From positions 1,054,001 through 1,118,000 of the forward strand of contig CP001769.1 in assembly GCA_000024525.1 (NCBI GenBank): a stretch of 64,000 bases of DNA, read 5' to 3'. Source of the DNA: Spirosoma linguale DSM 74 (GTDB lineage: Bacteria > Bacteroidota > Bacteroidia > Cytophagales > Spirosomataceae). The position numbers and the translations under genes are program-made. Shown one piece after another: positions 1 to 7,760 of the stretch (the stretch's first letter is position 1; every line of letters begins with the position of its first letter). Below the pieces are notes generated by a model. It was not told the origin of the DNA. It searched no databases and saw nothing but the letters and a program-made list of their open reading frames with translations.

Positions 1-97
1 GTGTTTGGCTAACGGGAAAACGACTAAGCAGCCTCCTAAAGCTCCTGCCAGATAATGGCAAAAGCTTTTAAAAGGCTGCTCAATTTTGGATCTGTGG

Positions 98-646
98 TTA
101 GGCGACTACCGTGTCAAGCTGTTTGACTAATTGAATTTCACTGGTAAGCTTTACTTCTTCCCCCAGGGCTACCCCGCCTGTTTCCAGTACGCCATTGAAG
201 GTAATGCCCCAATCGCTACGGTTGATCTTTCCATTGATGGTATAGCCCGCCCGAACGCCACCCCAGGGGTCTTTCGTTACGCCACTATACTCAACCGATA
301 GTTTGACCGGTTTACTAACGCCTTTCATCGTTAAATCCCCATAAACGGTAAAGGTGTCATCGGATAGTTTCTCAACTCTTGTCGATTGGAAACTTAACTG
401 GGGATAGGTTTCGGCTTCGAAAAAATCGGAGTTACGCAGGTGGTGGTCGCGTTGCTCATTGTTGGTATGAATGGACGCAATCTCGGCGGTAGCCCGTATT
501 TGAGCGGTGCTAAAGTCGTCATCCTGGGTTTCAACGTCTACCTGAAACTGTTGGAAAGAACCCGATACATTGCTGATCATTAAATGTCTGATCTTGAAGC
601 CTAATTCACTGTGCGTGGGGTCAAGGACCCATTTAGTAGTTGACAT
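98..646 (-). CDS. YceI-family lipocalin-like protein
   Basis: YceI-like domain protein of 182 residues. The family folds as a lipocalin-like barrel that binds isoprenoid-type lipids and is often linked to stress or polyisoprenoid metabolism. The start is placed at the internal ATG at 646, because the sequence from MSTTKWVLDPTHSELGF onward is the canonical YceI beginning and the longer open frame upstream has no family character. The family pattern is visible: 'DPTHSELGFKIRHLMISNVSG' at residues 9-29, 'ATAEIASIHTNNEQRDHHLRNSDFF' in the middle, and 'YGDLTMKGVSKPVKL' later. There is no signal peptide, so this is probably a cytoplasmic paralogue. It lies downstream of the pirin gene on the same strand, 91 bp away, and may be co-transcribed with it. 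The family is clear; the ligand is unknown. Confidence 0.88.
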   Translation of the reverse strand: MSTTKWVLDPTHSELGFKIRHLMISNVSGSFQQFQVDVETQDDDFSTAQIRATAEIASIHTNNEQRDHHLRNSDFFEAETYPQLSFQSTRVEKLSDDTFTVYGDLTMKGVSKPVKLSVEYSGVTKDPWGGVRAGYTINGKINRSDWGITFNGVLETGGVALGEEVKLTSEIQLVKQLDTVVA

Positions 647-737
647 GTGACTGAAAATTATTGAGTTATACTTATGAAGTTCGTGTGAAGGCTCTACAGC
701 AGGCAGAGCCATTTTAGTAAAGAAGCCGTGGCTGGCT

Positions 738-1610
738 TTACCAGAGAATTCGTTGCGAAGCCTCCACGGTGGCGATGTGGTGCAGTTTGCCCTGTCGGTA
801 TTCCTGATAGAGTCGTCGAATGTCGTCTTGTGTATCGCCAATGAAAGGGCCGTGCGACACGATGGCATCCCCTTGCGGCTCTCCGGCATAGAGAATGACC
901 CGGGCTCCGGTTTCACCGCCTGTGAGCTTGAGCTCGCTTAGTGTCTCTTCGGCATGTCTATCCAGCCAGCCTACTTGATCCCGGTGGAGCTCGCTGGCTT
1001 CGTCGCCCAGTTGCAGACTTCCCTCAAGCACATACAGGAACGTGGTGAAGGAGGCCGGCAGGTGTTGCACAGTGGTCGTGCCGGGCTGCAAGTGGATATC
1101 GGCAAGAATTAGCGGGGTATAATTCTGAATGGGTGACGTCATTCCCGCCAGAGAACCGCTGTATACTTTTATGGTTGTTCCCTGATGGGTTGACGTAGGA
1201 ACTTTCTCCAGAGGCAGATCCTGTACCCGTGGCGTAGCCCAGCGATCTTTCTTGGGTAGATTCAACCATAACTGCAACAGGCGCATCGACGCTTTCCCTT
1301 CGATGGTTTCGGTATGGACGATCCCACTCCCCGCCGTCATGAGCTGTAGGTCACCACCCTTCATCTGGTAAGCGTCGTCGCCTATGCTGCCTTCCAGAAG
1401 CAAGGATACGGTTTCAAATCCGGCATGCGGATGCGGACCGCCCACGGGCTGCTCATCTTGCTTGTCGAGTCGATCATCCATCAAGATAATGAACGGATCA
1501 CTTTCCGTAAAGTCGACCTGAATAACCGGACTGGCTACATGGCCAAGTCCTAAAAACCCTGGCTGAGTAGGCGGAGTATATATTTTGACGAGTTTTCGAT
1601 GACGGTTCAT
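738..1610 (-). CDS. Pirin family protein (bicupin)
   Basis: Pirin-like bicupin of 290 residues, the usual full length. Bacterial pirins are iron-binding, and several have quercetin dioxygenase activity or respond to oxidative stress. The N-terminal cupin carries the metal-binding signature 'GGPHPHAGFETV', with two histidines, and further on 'GSGIVHTE', with the third His and the Glu. These four residues form the usual Fe site. The C-terminal cupin (about residues 165-285) is the second pirin domain. The gene is divergent from the HxlR regulator at 1773. A perfect inverted repeat lies between the two starts, so the regulator probably controls pirin expression. Neighbouring redox genes (YceI, SDR) fit a stress or electrophile response; that functional link is inferred. 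Confidence 0.92.
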   Translation of the reverse strand: MNRHRKLVKIYTPPTQPGFLGLGHVASPVIQVDFTESDPFIILMDDRLDKQDEQPVGGPHPHAGFETVSLLLEGSIGDDAYQMKGGDLQLMTAGSGIVHTETIEGKASMRLLQLWLNLPKKDRWATPRVQDLPLEKVPTSTHQGTTIKVYSGSLAGMTSPIQNYTPLILADIHLQPGTTTVQHLPASFTTFLYVLEGSLQLGDEASELHRDQVGWLDRHAEETLSELKLTGGETGARVILYAGEPQGDAIVSHGPFIGDTQDDIRRLYQEYRQGKLHHIATVEASQRILW

Positions 1611-1691
1611 GTTCCTTTTTTATAGATGGCGCTACATATTGTTCATCATTGATGATGCAAATTTACGGCTCTTACTATACTTTTGTGAGTA

Positions 1692-1725
1692 CTATACTGG
1701 AGTATAGCACTATACTCCAGTATAG
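1692..1725. promoter_or_regulatory. Perfect inverted repeat, candidate HxlR operator
   Basis: Two 16-base arms, CTATACTGGAGTATAG and CTATACTCCAGTATAG, are exact reverse complements separated by CA. Each arm is itself a near palindrome (CTATAC-N4-GTATAG). A further CTATAC half-site lies upstream near 1675-1680. The repeat sits in the spacer between the divergent pirin and HxlR genes, 48 bp before the HxlR start. HxlR proteins are dimeric winged-helix regulators that commonly bind such sites next to their own gene. The assignment to this regulator is inferred from position. Confidence 0.7.
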
Positions 1726-1772
1726 CAAATAGGGATAAGCTGTAATACAGCTAACCATGACAACTATATAAA

Positions 1773-2129
1773 ATGGAAACGACCGAGCTTAGGCACGCCG
1801 AGTGTATCAGTACATTGCGACCTATCCGGGATGCGCTGGATGTGTTGAATGGCAAATGGAAGCTGCCCATTATTGTGGCCCTCACCTTCGGGGAAAAGCG
1901 GTTTGGCGAAATTTCCAAAGAAGTCCACGGGATTACGGACCGAATGCTCGCCAAAGAGCTACGGGATATGGAGGTAAACGGGTTAGTAAAACGGAAGGTG
2001 TACGATACCTATCCCGTCAAAGTCACGTACATGTTGACCCCGCATAGTGAGACCCTTAACGGGGTTATTGAATCACTACGTAGCTGGGGAGAGTTACACC
2101 GAAAAAAAATCCTCTCGGGTGACGTGTGA
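1773..2129 (+). CDS. HxlR-family winged-helix transcriptional regulator
   Basis: HxlR-type regulator of 118 residues. The hallmark pattern is present: 'CISTLRPIRDALDVLNGKWKLPIIVAL' (a cysteine near the N-terminus, then the conserved GKW), 'FGEISKEVHGITDRMLAKELRDMEVNGLV' as the recognition region, and 'YMLTPHSETL' in the wing. Members often sense electrophiles or disulfide stress through the N-terminal Cys. The gene is divergent from pirin across a strong palindrome and convergent with a second HxlR gene that ends 34 bp away on the other strand. It probably represses itself and the pirin gene, judged by layout only. Confidence 0.9.
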   Translation: METTELRHAECISTLRPIRDALDVLNGKWKLPIIVALTFGEKRFGEISKEVHGITDRMLAKELRDMEVNGLVKRKVYDTYPVKVTYMLTPHSETLNGVIESLRSWGELHRKKILSGDV

Positions 2130-2162
2130 ATGAAAGTAATTAAAAACCGGCTATAGTGTCCA

Positions 2163-2531
2163 TCATTGGGCCTGAGGGTTGATGCCCTTCCGAATGAGCG
2201 TCCGCAACTGCTCCTCATGCTGATCGCCCCATTGCCCGATAGCACCAATAACAGGGATGAGCGATTGGCCCAAATCGGTGAGAAAATACTCCACTTTAGG
2301 AGGAACAACCGGATAAATTACTTTCCCCACCAATTCGTGGCTTTCCAGTTCCTTTAACTGTACGTTCAGTACACGCCGGGAAGCGCCCGGAATTTTTCGC
2401 TGGAGCTCGCTGGGGCGTTGAAAACCTTCGTGGATAAACCACAAGAGCCGCATCTTCCATTTTCCGTACAGTACTTCGCCAATTAGGTCGAGCCCGCAGT
2501 TCAACTCGGGCAATGTCTTTCGTTCGTACAT
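2163..2531 (-). CDS. HxlR-family winged-helix transcriptional regulator (second)
   Basis: A second HxlR-type regulator, 122 residues. It has 'CGLDLIGEVLYGKWKMRLLWFI', 'RPSELQRKIPGASRRVLNVQLKELESHELV' and 'YFLTDLGQSLIPVIGAIGQWG', the full family pattern. The N-terminal Cys of the family is present (NCGLDL). It is divergent from the SDR gene at 2660, with an imperfect 22-bp palindrome between them, so the SDR is its likely target. It differs clearly from the regulator at 1773, so the pair is not a recent duplication. Confidence 0.9.
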   Translation of the reverse strand: MYERKTLPELNCGLDLIGEVLYGKWKMRLLWFIHEGFQRPSELQRKIPGASRRVLNVQLKELESHELVGKVIYPVVPPKVEYFLTDLGQSLIPVIGAIGQWGDQHEEQLRTLIRKGINPQAQ

Positions 2532-2565
2532 ACGACAAAGATAACCCGGTGCACGGGACAGTTCT

Positions 2566-2587
2566 ATAGGGACAAATTTATCCCTAT
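2566..2587. promoter_or_regulatory. Imperfect 22-bp palindrome, candidate HxlR operator
   Basis: The left arm ATAGGGACAAA and right arm TTTATCCCTAT are reverse complements apart from one mismatched position pair. The site lies 34 bp upstream of the second HxlR gene and 72 bp before the divergent SDR gene, where an operator controlling both would be expected. The half-sites differ from those of the palindrome at 1692, consistent with two regulators of separate specificity. Confidence 0.55.
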
Positions 2588-2659
2588 CTGATTCGTAAGT
2601 CCGTACTTGTCAGCACCTGTCGTACTACCGAAATTTGTTCTGAACAAAACAACAGCGTT

Positions 2660-3448
2660 ATGGAGGTTACTTTTGAAAACGAACTGACAGGCAAAATAGC
2701 CCTGGTTACCGGCGGCAGTAAAGGAATGGGTAAGGCGATCGCCGATCGGCTGCTGACAGCGGGAGCCACCGTGATCGTTACGGCCCGAAACAAGCCGGAA
2801 GACCAAACGGATGGCATTCAGTTCATCGCTGCCGATTTAAGCAAACCGGACGGAACCCGTAAAGTGATCGACGAAATCCTTGATACTTTTGGCCATCTGG
2901 ACATCCTGGTTAATAATATGGGGGGCTCCGAAACACTAGCGGGCGGGTTTGCCGTGCTGTCTGATGAGGATTGGGAGTCATCGTTTCAAACTAATCTGAT
3001 GGCACCCGTGCGACTGGACCGTGGGTTATTGCCGGGCATGATCAGGCGCGGGAAAGGGGTCATTATTCACATCGCATCCATCCAGGCCAAATTGCCGCTG
3101 TATGACTCCACGCTGCCCTATGCTGCGGCAAAAGCAGCCCTGGTCAATTACAGCAAAAGCCTGTCGAATGAAGTGGCACCCAAAGGGGTGCGCGTGCTGA
3201 CCGTATCGCCGGGTTGGGTTATGACCACAGCATCGAGCCGAATGATGGAGCGTATCGCCGAGAGCTCGGACGGCACCGTCGAACAGGCGACTAAGGGGGT
3301 AATGGATGCACTGGGTGGTATTCCCTTCGGCAGACCCGCCTGGCCGCAGGAAGTGGCGGAGCTGGTGGGCTTCCTGGTTTCGCCCCGAGCGGCCTATCTG
3401 ACTGGCACCGACTTTGTCATCGACGGCGGCACAATCCCCACCATATAA
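2660..3448 (+). CDS. SDR-family NAD(P)-dependent oxidoreductase
   Basis: Classical short-chain dehydrogenase/reductase of 262 residues. The cofactor motif 'TGGSKGMGKAIADRL' (TGxxxGxG) is near the N-terminus, followed by 'LVNNMGGSE' (NNxG). The catalytic Ser is in 'IIHIASIQAKLPL', and the catalytic Tyr and Lys are in 'YAAAKAALVNYSKSL' (YxxxK). The C-terminal 'YLTGTDFVIDGGT' is the usual end of enoyl-ACP-reductase-like SDRs. The substrate cannot be read from sequence. The gene is divergent from an HxlR regulator and is followed by an NTF2-like gene 63 bp downstream, so the two may form a small detoxification operon. Confidence 0.92.
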   Translation: MEVTFENELTGKIALVTGGSKGMGKAIADRLLTAGATVIVTARNKPEDQTDGIQFIAADLSKPDGTRKVIDEILDTFGHLDILVNNMGGSETLAGGFAVLSDEDWESSFQTNLMAPVRLDRGLLPGMIRRGKGVIIHIASIQAKLPLYDSTLPYAAAKAALVNYSKSLSNEVAPKGVRVLTVSPGWVMTTASSRMMERIAESSDGTVEQATKGVMDALGGIPFGRPAWPQEVAELVGFLVSPRAAYLTGTDFVIDGGTIPTI

Positions 3449-3511
3449 GCCGGTATAGTCTAAACAGGTAGTACGCTAAAACCCGTTTTATCAACCATAA
3501 CTGGTATACCT

Positions 3512-3835
3512 ATGAAACTCCCAGACAATATAGAAGGCCTGATTAAGGCACAGAATGAGCTGGACAGCACCGCCTTTGCGGCCTACTTTACAAACCTGGC
3601 CACCGTTGCCGACGAAGGATCGTCCTACTCGGGTCGAGACGAAATTAAGCAATGGATACAGCAGGCATCTGAAAAGTACCAGATGAAGCTAAGACCAATG
3701 GATTTCAGTCAGACCGGCTCCACGGCCGAACTGACCGTGGAAGTAAGCGGTACGTTCCCCGGAAGTCCGATTGAGATGCACTACCACCTTGCACTGGATG
3801 GTCCACTTATCCGCTCTTTACGGATTACCGGATGA
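3512..3835 (+). CDS. NTF2/SnoaL-like small protein
   Basis: 107 residues with the pattern of the nuclear transport factor 2 / SnoaL-like fold. An N-terminal helix pair ('IEGLIKAQNELDSTAFAAYF') is followed by 'VADEGSSYSGRDEIKQWI' and a sheet-rich C-terminal half ending 'LALDGPLIRSLRITG'. The fold occurs in small enzymes and in ligand-binding or unknown-function proteins. No catalytic residues can be assigned. It follows the SDR gene by 63 bp on the same strand and is probably co-transcribed with it. Confidence 0.72.
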   Translation: MKLPDNIEGLIKAQNELDSTAFAAYFTNLATVADEGSSYSGRDEIKQWIQQASEKYQMKLRPMDFSQTGSTAELTVEVSGTFPGSPIEMHYHLALDGPLIRSLRITG

Positions 3836-3934
3836 AGGCTTCCCGCCGAAATCTGCCCAAATTGCTCCGTGAATAGGTAGGCTTGCTGACGGACTATGCT
3901 GTGGCACGCTACAAACGTAACGAATGATGATACA

Positions 3935-4864
3935 ATGCTTGGAAAATGGGTTTTTCTGTGGGCAACTTCGGCGTTGATAACGCTGGTTTGCTCAGGGCTT
4001 ACGTTGGCGCAAAAGGTGGATGCCACCGACACTAATGACCCGTCTCAGCGGATAAAAATTGCCCCTGAGAGCGTCTTCACCATGTTCCGGGAGGCTGGCA
4101 TGAAGCCTGTTAACCACGAGTTGACGCCCACTCAAAAAGACAAGGTGAGCCAGGCGTTTGCCCGGTTGCCTCCTGCGCATCAGCGGATTTTAAAACAGCA
4201 TTTGCACAGCATCAGCTTTATGGACAACATGCCGAACACGGCATTGACTTCGCCTGTTAATTCAGGGGACGGGCCAATAAGGTTTAATATTACGTTTCGG
4301 GCGGGCTTACTGGACGAGACCATCTCCGAATGGGCGTCGTGGAAAGAGAATACGTGCTTCAACCAAACAACGGATTCCAGGTATGCCGTGCGTGTCGAAG
4401 GGGGCAACCTGGACGCCATCCTTTACGTGCTGCTCCATGAGGCTACGCACGTCGTCGATGCGGTGATGAACGTCACACCCCATGTTTCAGAAAAACAGGC
4501 ACTCGTTGAATCGACACCGTTTACTAACGGTGTTTGGCGGATGATGAACGTACCTGAAGATCGCTACCTTGATTCGTTGCTGGAACAAACCCGTTTCCGA
4601 AGCGGTCGACCGATGCCAATCAGTCTGGCCCCGGACGTTTATGGGAAGCTCTCGAAAACGCCATTTGCTTCCTTGTACGGGATGGCAGCCTGGTCGGAGG
4701 ACATTGCCGAACTGGCAACCATTTATCACCTCACTACCCGGTTGAATCAGCCGTTTTATGTGGTCGTCACGAAAGATAAAGTCGAACTAGCCAGATTCGA
4801 ACCCATGAAGAACCCGCTGGTTAAATACCGATTAGAGCAACTAGCGGCTTTCTACGTGCCATAA
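3935..4864 (+). CDS. Secreted HEXXH-motif protein, putative zinc metalloprotease
   Basis: 309 residues from the ATG at 3935, chosen because it starts a clean signal peptide (MLGKWVFLWATSALITLVCSG, then LTLAQ). The longer frame to 3896 would place 13 unrelated residues in front. 'LLHEATHVVDAV' carries an HEXXH zinc motif at about residues 168-172. A conserved acidic stretch follows near 'WSEDIAELATIYHLT', which could supply the third zinc ligand. The mature part has no recognised family fold that I can name. The protein is likely periplasmic or secreted. The metalloprotease call rests on the motif and export signal only. Confidence 0.6.
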   Translation: MLGKWVFLWATSALITLVCSGLTLAQKVDATDTNDPSQRIKIAPESVFTMFREAGMKPVNHELTPTQKDKVSQAFARLPPAHQRILKQHLHSISFMDNMPNTALTSPVNSGDGPIRFNITFRAGLLDETISEWASWKENTCFNQTTDSRYAVRVEGGNLDAILYVLLHEATHVVDAVMNVTPHVSEKQALVESTPFTNGVWRMMNVPEDRYLDSLLEQTRFRSGRPMPISLAPDVYGKLSKTPFASLYGMAAWSEDIAELATIYHLTTRLNQPFYVVVTKDKVELARFEPMKNPLVKYRLEQLAAFYVP

Positions 4865-4960
4865 TGTATGCTACTAACAGTAGTCGACAGTTATCAAAAT
4901 CATACGTCCAATAAAACGCCCCTTTTATGAAGCAATGTCCTGCACTACTCACTCTTTATT

Positions 4961-5080
4961 TTATTCCTTCCATGCTAAATACCGATAAACTGTTGCTCGG
5001 CTTATGCGAAACAACTGACTAATTTCAACAATCGTGTTCAGTTTATTGGCATACACAATCTTTACCACTCGTGTTTTCAT
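4961..5080 (-). pseudogene. Remnant of a serine recombinase/invertase (C-terminal HTH)
   Basis: Reading the minus strand gives a 39-residue stretch containing 'VVKIVYANKLNTIVEISQLF' and 'RISRATVYRYLAW', then a stop. This matches the C-terminal helix-turn-helix of DNA invertases and resolvases (HTH_7 type). The catalytic N-terminal domain is absent: the frame upstream closes within about 20 bases. It is a decayed scrap and abuts a VapC pseudogene on the other strand. Confidence 0.6.
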
Positions 5081-5125
5081 TTGCGCATTCCTTGATCACG
5101 GTTACTAAGCCGTGTTTTTCTGGCC

Positions 5126-5511
5126 AAATCACCCTTCCTGGAAGCGTACCAAACAACTATTGAGCAGTTTCAAGAAACCATTAGCACGGCAGTATTCATT
5201 GAGCTACAACATTGGCTACTCATCCAACGGGGCCTAGCCATGCCCATTAGCCGGGCCGAGTATAATCGGCATCAAAAGAGGTTGGACAATTACATCGTTT
5301 TAAACAGTGATGGCGTTAGTGAGCAGGCCTTAGGGGAGCCCGCCGGTGGCCTGATACCGGTGTCGGGGATGCCTATACGATTGGTACGGACTTAGTCTTT
5401 GACGTGCCGGTTTTTACGCTCAACCCAAAGCATTTCGAGCGGGTGAAGGGGATTACTCTATACAAGCCCGATAATTATCAGGAGCTACTCCAAAGTACCA
5501 GGCGTATTTAA
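5126..5511 (+). pseudogene. VapC-like PIN-domain toxin, truncated and frameshifted
   Basis: Two overlapping plus-strand frames together resemble a PIN-domain VapC toxin. The first gives 'STAVFIELQHWLLIQRGLAM' and 'ISRAEYNRHQKRLDNYIVL', the middle part of the fold with its conserved Glu. After a frame change near 5325-5360, the second gives 'GVGDAYTIGTDLVFDVPVF' and 'TLNPKHFERVKGITLYKP', the C-terminal acidic and 'TLNxKHFERV' signature. The N-terminal 'LDTN' strand with the first catalytic Asp is missing, and no VapB antitoxin is seen beside it. The gene is therefore almost certainly inactive. The call comes from pattern recognition of the family. Confidence 0.6.
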
Positions 5512-6162
5512 TAGACCTAACCGCGACTACCCCATTTGATCTTGTTGCTCCTTTAACTTCTTAAGCAAAAGCTTAAAAGCGAAATTGTTCATTTAAATGG
5601 TCGTTTTGTGATATAAATATGAGTCGACCCAAAAAATAAACTTATCCTTTCCCTCGCTTGTTGTCGGCGTTATTTTCAAGCCATGATAGAGATTTCAGTT
5701 CACTTGACCAACGGTCCCGCACCGGCGGACCAGTCGGTGAGGCCGATTTAGTGTCAAACTGACCGGGTCGCGCTAGACCGGGTCGCGCTAGACCGGGTCA
5801 CGCTAGACCGCGCCACGGCGTCCAACTGCCTTCTCAAAAGAAAATAAACTTGACAATATTATTATCAATCACTTAAACTGCTTCCGTGCGGTTCCCCGCA
5901 CGTGCTAGCGGCCGAGAGGCAATCATGCCAACGCGAAACAGTCTGTCAGCTTTTTTCGAAATCAGCTGCGGGGCAGTCCGCTGGTCAACCCCTCCGAAAC
6001 GTCCGCGAAAGCCAAACGACAAACTAAATACTTAGTTGCTTGCCGAATAAATCTGCCCGCACGGGCAGCTCCGCGTTTGGATAAAGAAGCTCAATTATTG
6101 CCTCAGAAAAATGAATATAGAGATATTATTAAATGAATAATCATTTAGTTTTGCGTTTTTAT
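5512..6162. other. Gene-poor stretch with hairpins, left flank of an IS3 element
   Basis: No convincing gene is seen between the VapC remnant and the IS3 element. The stretch holds a possible 21-codon minus-strand frame (MNNFAFKLLLKKLKEQQDQM, then G and stop, around 5527-5592), the 15-bp tandem repeat, a hairpin CGTGCGG-TTCC-CCGCACG near 5885-5902 and the palindrome CTGCCCGCACGGGCAG at 6053-6068. The GC-rich composition differs from the AT-rich flanks. It looks like accumulated insertion debris. Confidence 0.5.
5761..5810. repeat. 15-bp tandem repeat, three copies plus a partial fourth
   Basis: The unit GACCGGGTCGCGCTA occurs at 5761-5775 and 5776-5790, then with one change (GACCGGGTCACGCTA) at 5791-5805. 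A fourth copy decays after GACCG. Each unit holds a GACC..GGTC palindrome. No open frame of any length runs through it. It is too short and has no spacers, so it is not a CRISPR array. Confidence 0.85.
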
Positions 6163-6216
6163 TGTATGTCGTCAAATGAAAGTGGACAGACGCGGGTGAA
6201 AAGAGAAGAGATGGTT

Positions 6217-7191
6217 TTAGCCACTTTGGGCTCGCTGAAAAATATGATTTTTCCGGCGTTGGGACAAACTTAGCTGCTTCGTTTTTTGCCGATGGGCCAA
6301 GATCTGCTCTTGGCGACCCCAGTAAGCATCCGCCGGCCGTACGTTGTCCAATGATTCATGGTACCGTTGATGATTATAGTAGTCTACCCACTCCGTTAGA
6401 CGGGTTCTTAGTTCATCCGGACTATAGTAGTGTTCCAATAACAGGACGTTTTTCATGGATCGATGATACCGCTCAATCTTTCCTTGGGTCATAGGATGAA
6501 AGGGAGCGCTACGAATATGATCGATGCTTTCTCCTTTCAGATAATCCTTTAGATACCGAGACACATAAGCCGACCCATTGTCGGACAGCATACGTGGCCG
6601 CTGACCACTTTTCAGGCTACTCGCTTTCAGAGCAGCTTGGACGGTTCGCTCCACATCGGTCGCCTGCATGCCTGGACAGAGTTCCCAGGCTAAAATATAG
6701 CGAGAGTAGTCATCCAGCACTGTCGACAGATAATACCATCCCCAATGCTTGATCTTAAAGTACGTAAAGTCGGTCTGCCAAAGTTGATTGGGTGCCGTGG
6801 TAGGATTATAGAAGTGGTCAGCCGCTTCCATCAACCGATAGGCAGGGGTAGTGATTAGTCCCCGACTTTTGAGAACCCGGTAAACCGTCGATTCCGACAC
6901 AAACCATTGCTCGTTATCAACAATATAGCAAGCCAGTTCGCGACTGGAAAGGTCAGGGCGATCTAAAGCTAGCTCAACAATTCGATTTTTTTCAGCTATT
7001 GGTAGTTGATTCCAGATGCTTGTCCGACGGCAAGGCTGATCGGCCAAGCCATCAAAGCCATCGCTTAAATAACGCTTATACCAACTGTAAAAAGTAGCTC
7101 GGTTGATCCCCAGTTCCCGTAACGTGGCCTTTACGCTCAGGGGTGACTGTTCGACTAAGCTTATAATCTCCATTTTCTCGGACTGAGTCAT
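6217..7191 (-). CDS. IS3-family transposase OrfB (DDE integrase domain)
   Basis: 324 residues. An N-terminal helix-turn-helix region ('VKATLRELGINRATFYSWYK') is followed by an HTH_21-like segment and an rve integrase core. The catalytic triad is visible as Asp in 'LWQTDFTYFKIKHWGWYYL', Asp in 'MLSDNGSAYVSRYLKDYL' and Glu in 'HPMTQGKIERYHRSMK'. The C-terminal 'EWVDYYNHQRYHESLDNVRPADAY' is typical of IS3 transposases. It starts 13 bp after the stop of orfA, in a +1 rather than the usual -1 relative frame. It may therefore be expressed by reinitiation at its own ATG. Confidence 0.93.
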   Translation of the reverse strand: MTQSEKMEIISLVEQSPLSVKATLRELGINRATFYSWYKRYLSDGFDGLADQPCRRTSIWNQLPIAEKNRIVELALDRPDLSSRELACYIVDNEQWFVSESTVYRVLKSRGLITTPAYRLMEAADHFYNPTTAPNQLWQTDFTYFKIKHWGWYYLSTVLDDYSRYILAWELCPGMQATDVERTVQAALKASSLKSGQRPRMLSDNGSAYVSRYLKDYLKGESIDHIRSAPFHPMTQGKIERYHRSMKNVLLLEHYYSPDELRTRLTEWVDYYNHQRYHESLDNVRPADAYWGRQEQILAHRQKTKQLSLSQRRKNHIFQRAQSG

Positions 7192-7204
7192 GTGATGATT
7201 AAGA

Positions 7205-7609
7205 TTAGTCGTCGGCCTTAAGGCTTTTTTTTAATACCCGATTCTCCAAGCTTAGTTCGGCTACCAGCTGTTTGAGGGCCTCATTTTCGGACTTGATGGA
7301 CTGCACTTCAGGAGCAGTGGCTTCCCGGGTTGTGTCACCGGCTAATCGCTTTTTACCCGCTTCTAGGAACTCTTTACTCCAGCGGTAATAAATGTTGGTG
7401 TTGAGTCCTTCTCGCCGACAGATCTCGGCTACTGACTGTTCGCCTTGTAGGCCTTCCAGCACAATGCGAATCTTTTCTTCCGCCGTGTATTGGCGTCGGG
7501 TTTGTCGCTGAATGTCTTTGATGATGGATAAGGCCGGTTTTCGTTCCGCCGAAGTCGATGAGTTAGCTGCGGAACGTTTTGATGGAGTTGGTTTAGTCGA
7601 TTTGGACAT
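7205..7609 (-). CDS. IS3-family transposase OrfA
   Basis: 134 residues. It contains the transposase_8 helix-turn-helix: 'RRQYTAEEKIRIVLEGLQGE', then 'SVAEICRREGLNTNIYYRWSKEFL'. A leucine-zipper-like tail follows ('ENEALKQLVAELSLENRVLKKSL'), which in IS3 elements mediates dimerisation and OrfAB assembly. An A8G run close to the end (complement of 7226-7234) is a potential slippage site, but the -1 frame after it stops at once. The N-terminus is rich in Ser, Thr and Lys. Confidence 0.9.
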   Translation of the reverse strand: MSKSTKPTPSKRSAANSSTSAERKPALSIIKDIQRQTRRQYTAEEKIRIVLEGLQGEQSVAEICRREGLNTNIYYRWSKEFLEAGKKRLAGDTTREATAPEVQSIKSENEALKQLVAELSLENRVLKKSLKADD

Positions 7610-7760
7610 AACTAAGGTGGTTTGGGTGAAACAATTTATTGAATTGTCTCTTCCGTTTCACCCCTTATTTGTCCACTTTTAGTTGACGACGTACAGTAAG
7701 ACAAAAACAAGCCCTGGCATACATCTTGAATGACAGGGCACCCGAAGTAAAATAGTATCA

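Larger units (their letters stand above)
6163..7695 (-). mobile_element. IS3-family insertion sequence
   Basis: About 1.53 kb, with transposase orfA and orfB on the minus strand. The ends are inverted repeats: the left end reads TGTATGTCGTCAA and the complement of the right end reads TGTACGTCGTCAA. Similarity continues through AAAGTGGACA and a shared GGGTGAAA. Ends of TGTA..TACA type fit the family. I see no matching short direct repeat in the flanks (TAT on the left, GTA on the right), so the exact ends or the target duplication remain unsure. Both genes look intact. Confidence 0.82.

Noticed and set aside
98..916. 272-residue version of the YceI-like protein
   Set aside because: The first 90 residues lie antisense to the pirin gene's 3' part and have no YceI character; the family start is at 646.
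5761..5810. Possible short CRISPR-like array
   Set aside because: The 15-bp units are directly adjacent without spacers, and no cas genes are present.
7205..7240. Classical -1 frameshift between IS3 orfA and orfB at the A8G run
   Set aside because: orfB is in the +1 frame relative to orfA, and the -1 frame stops at once after the run.
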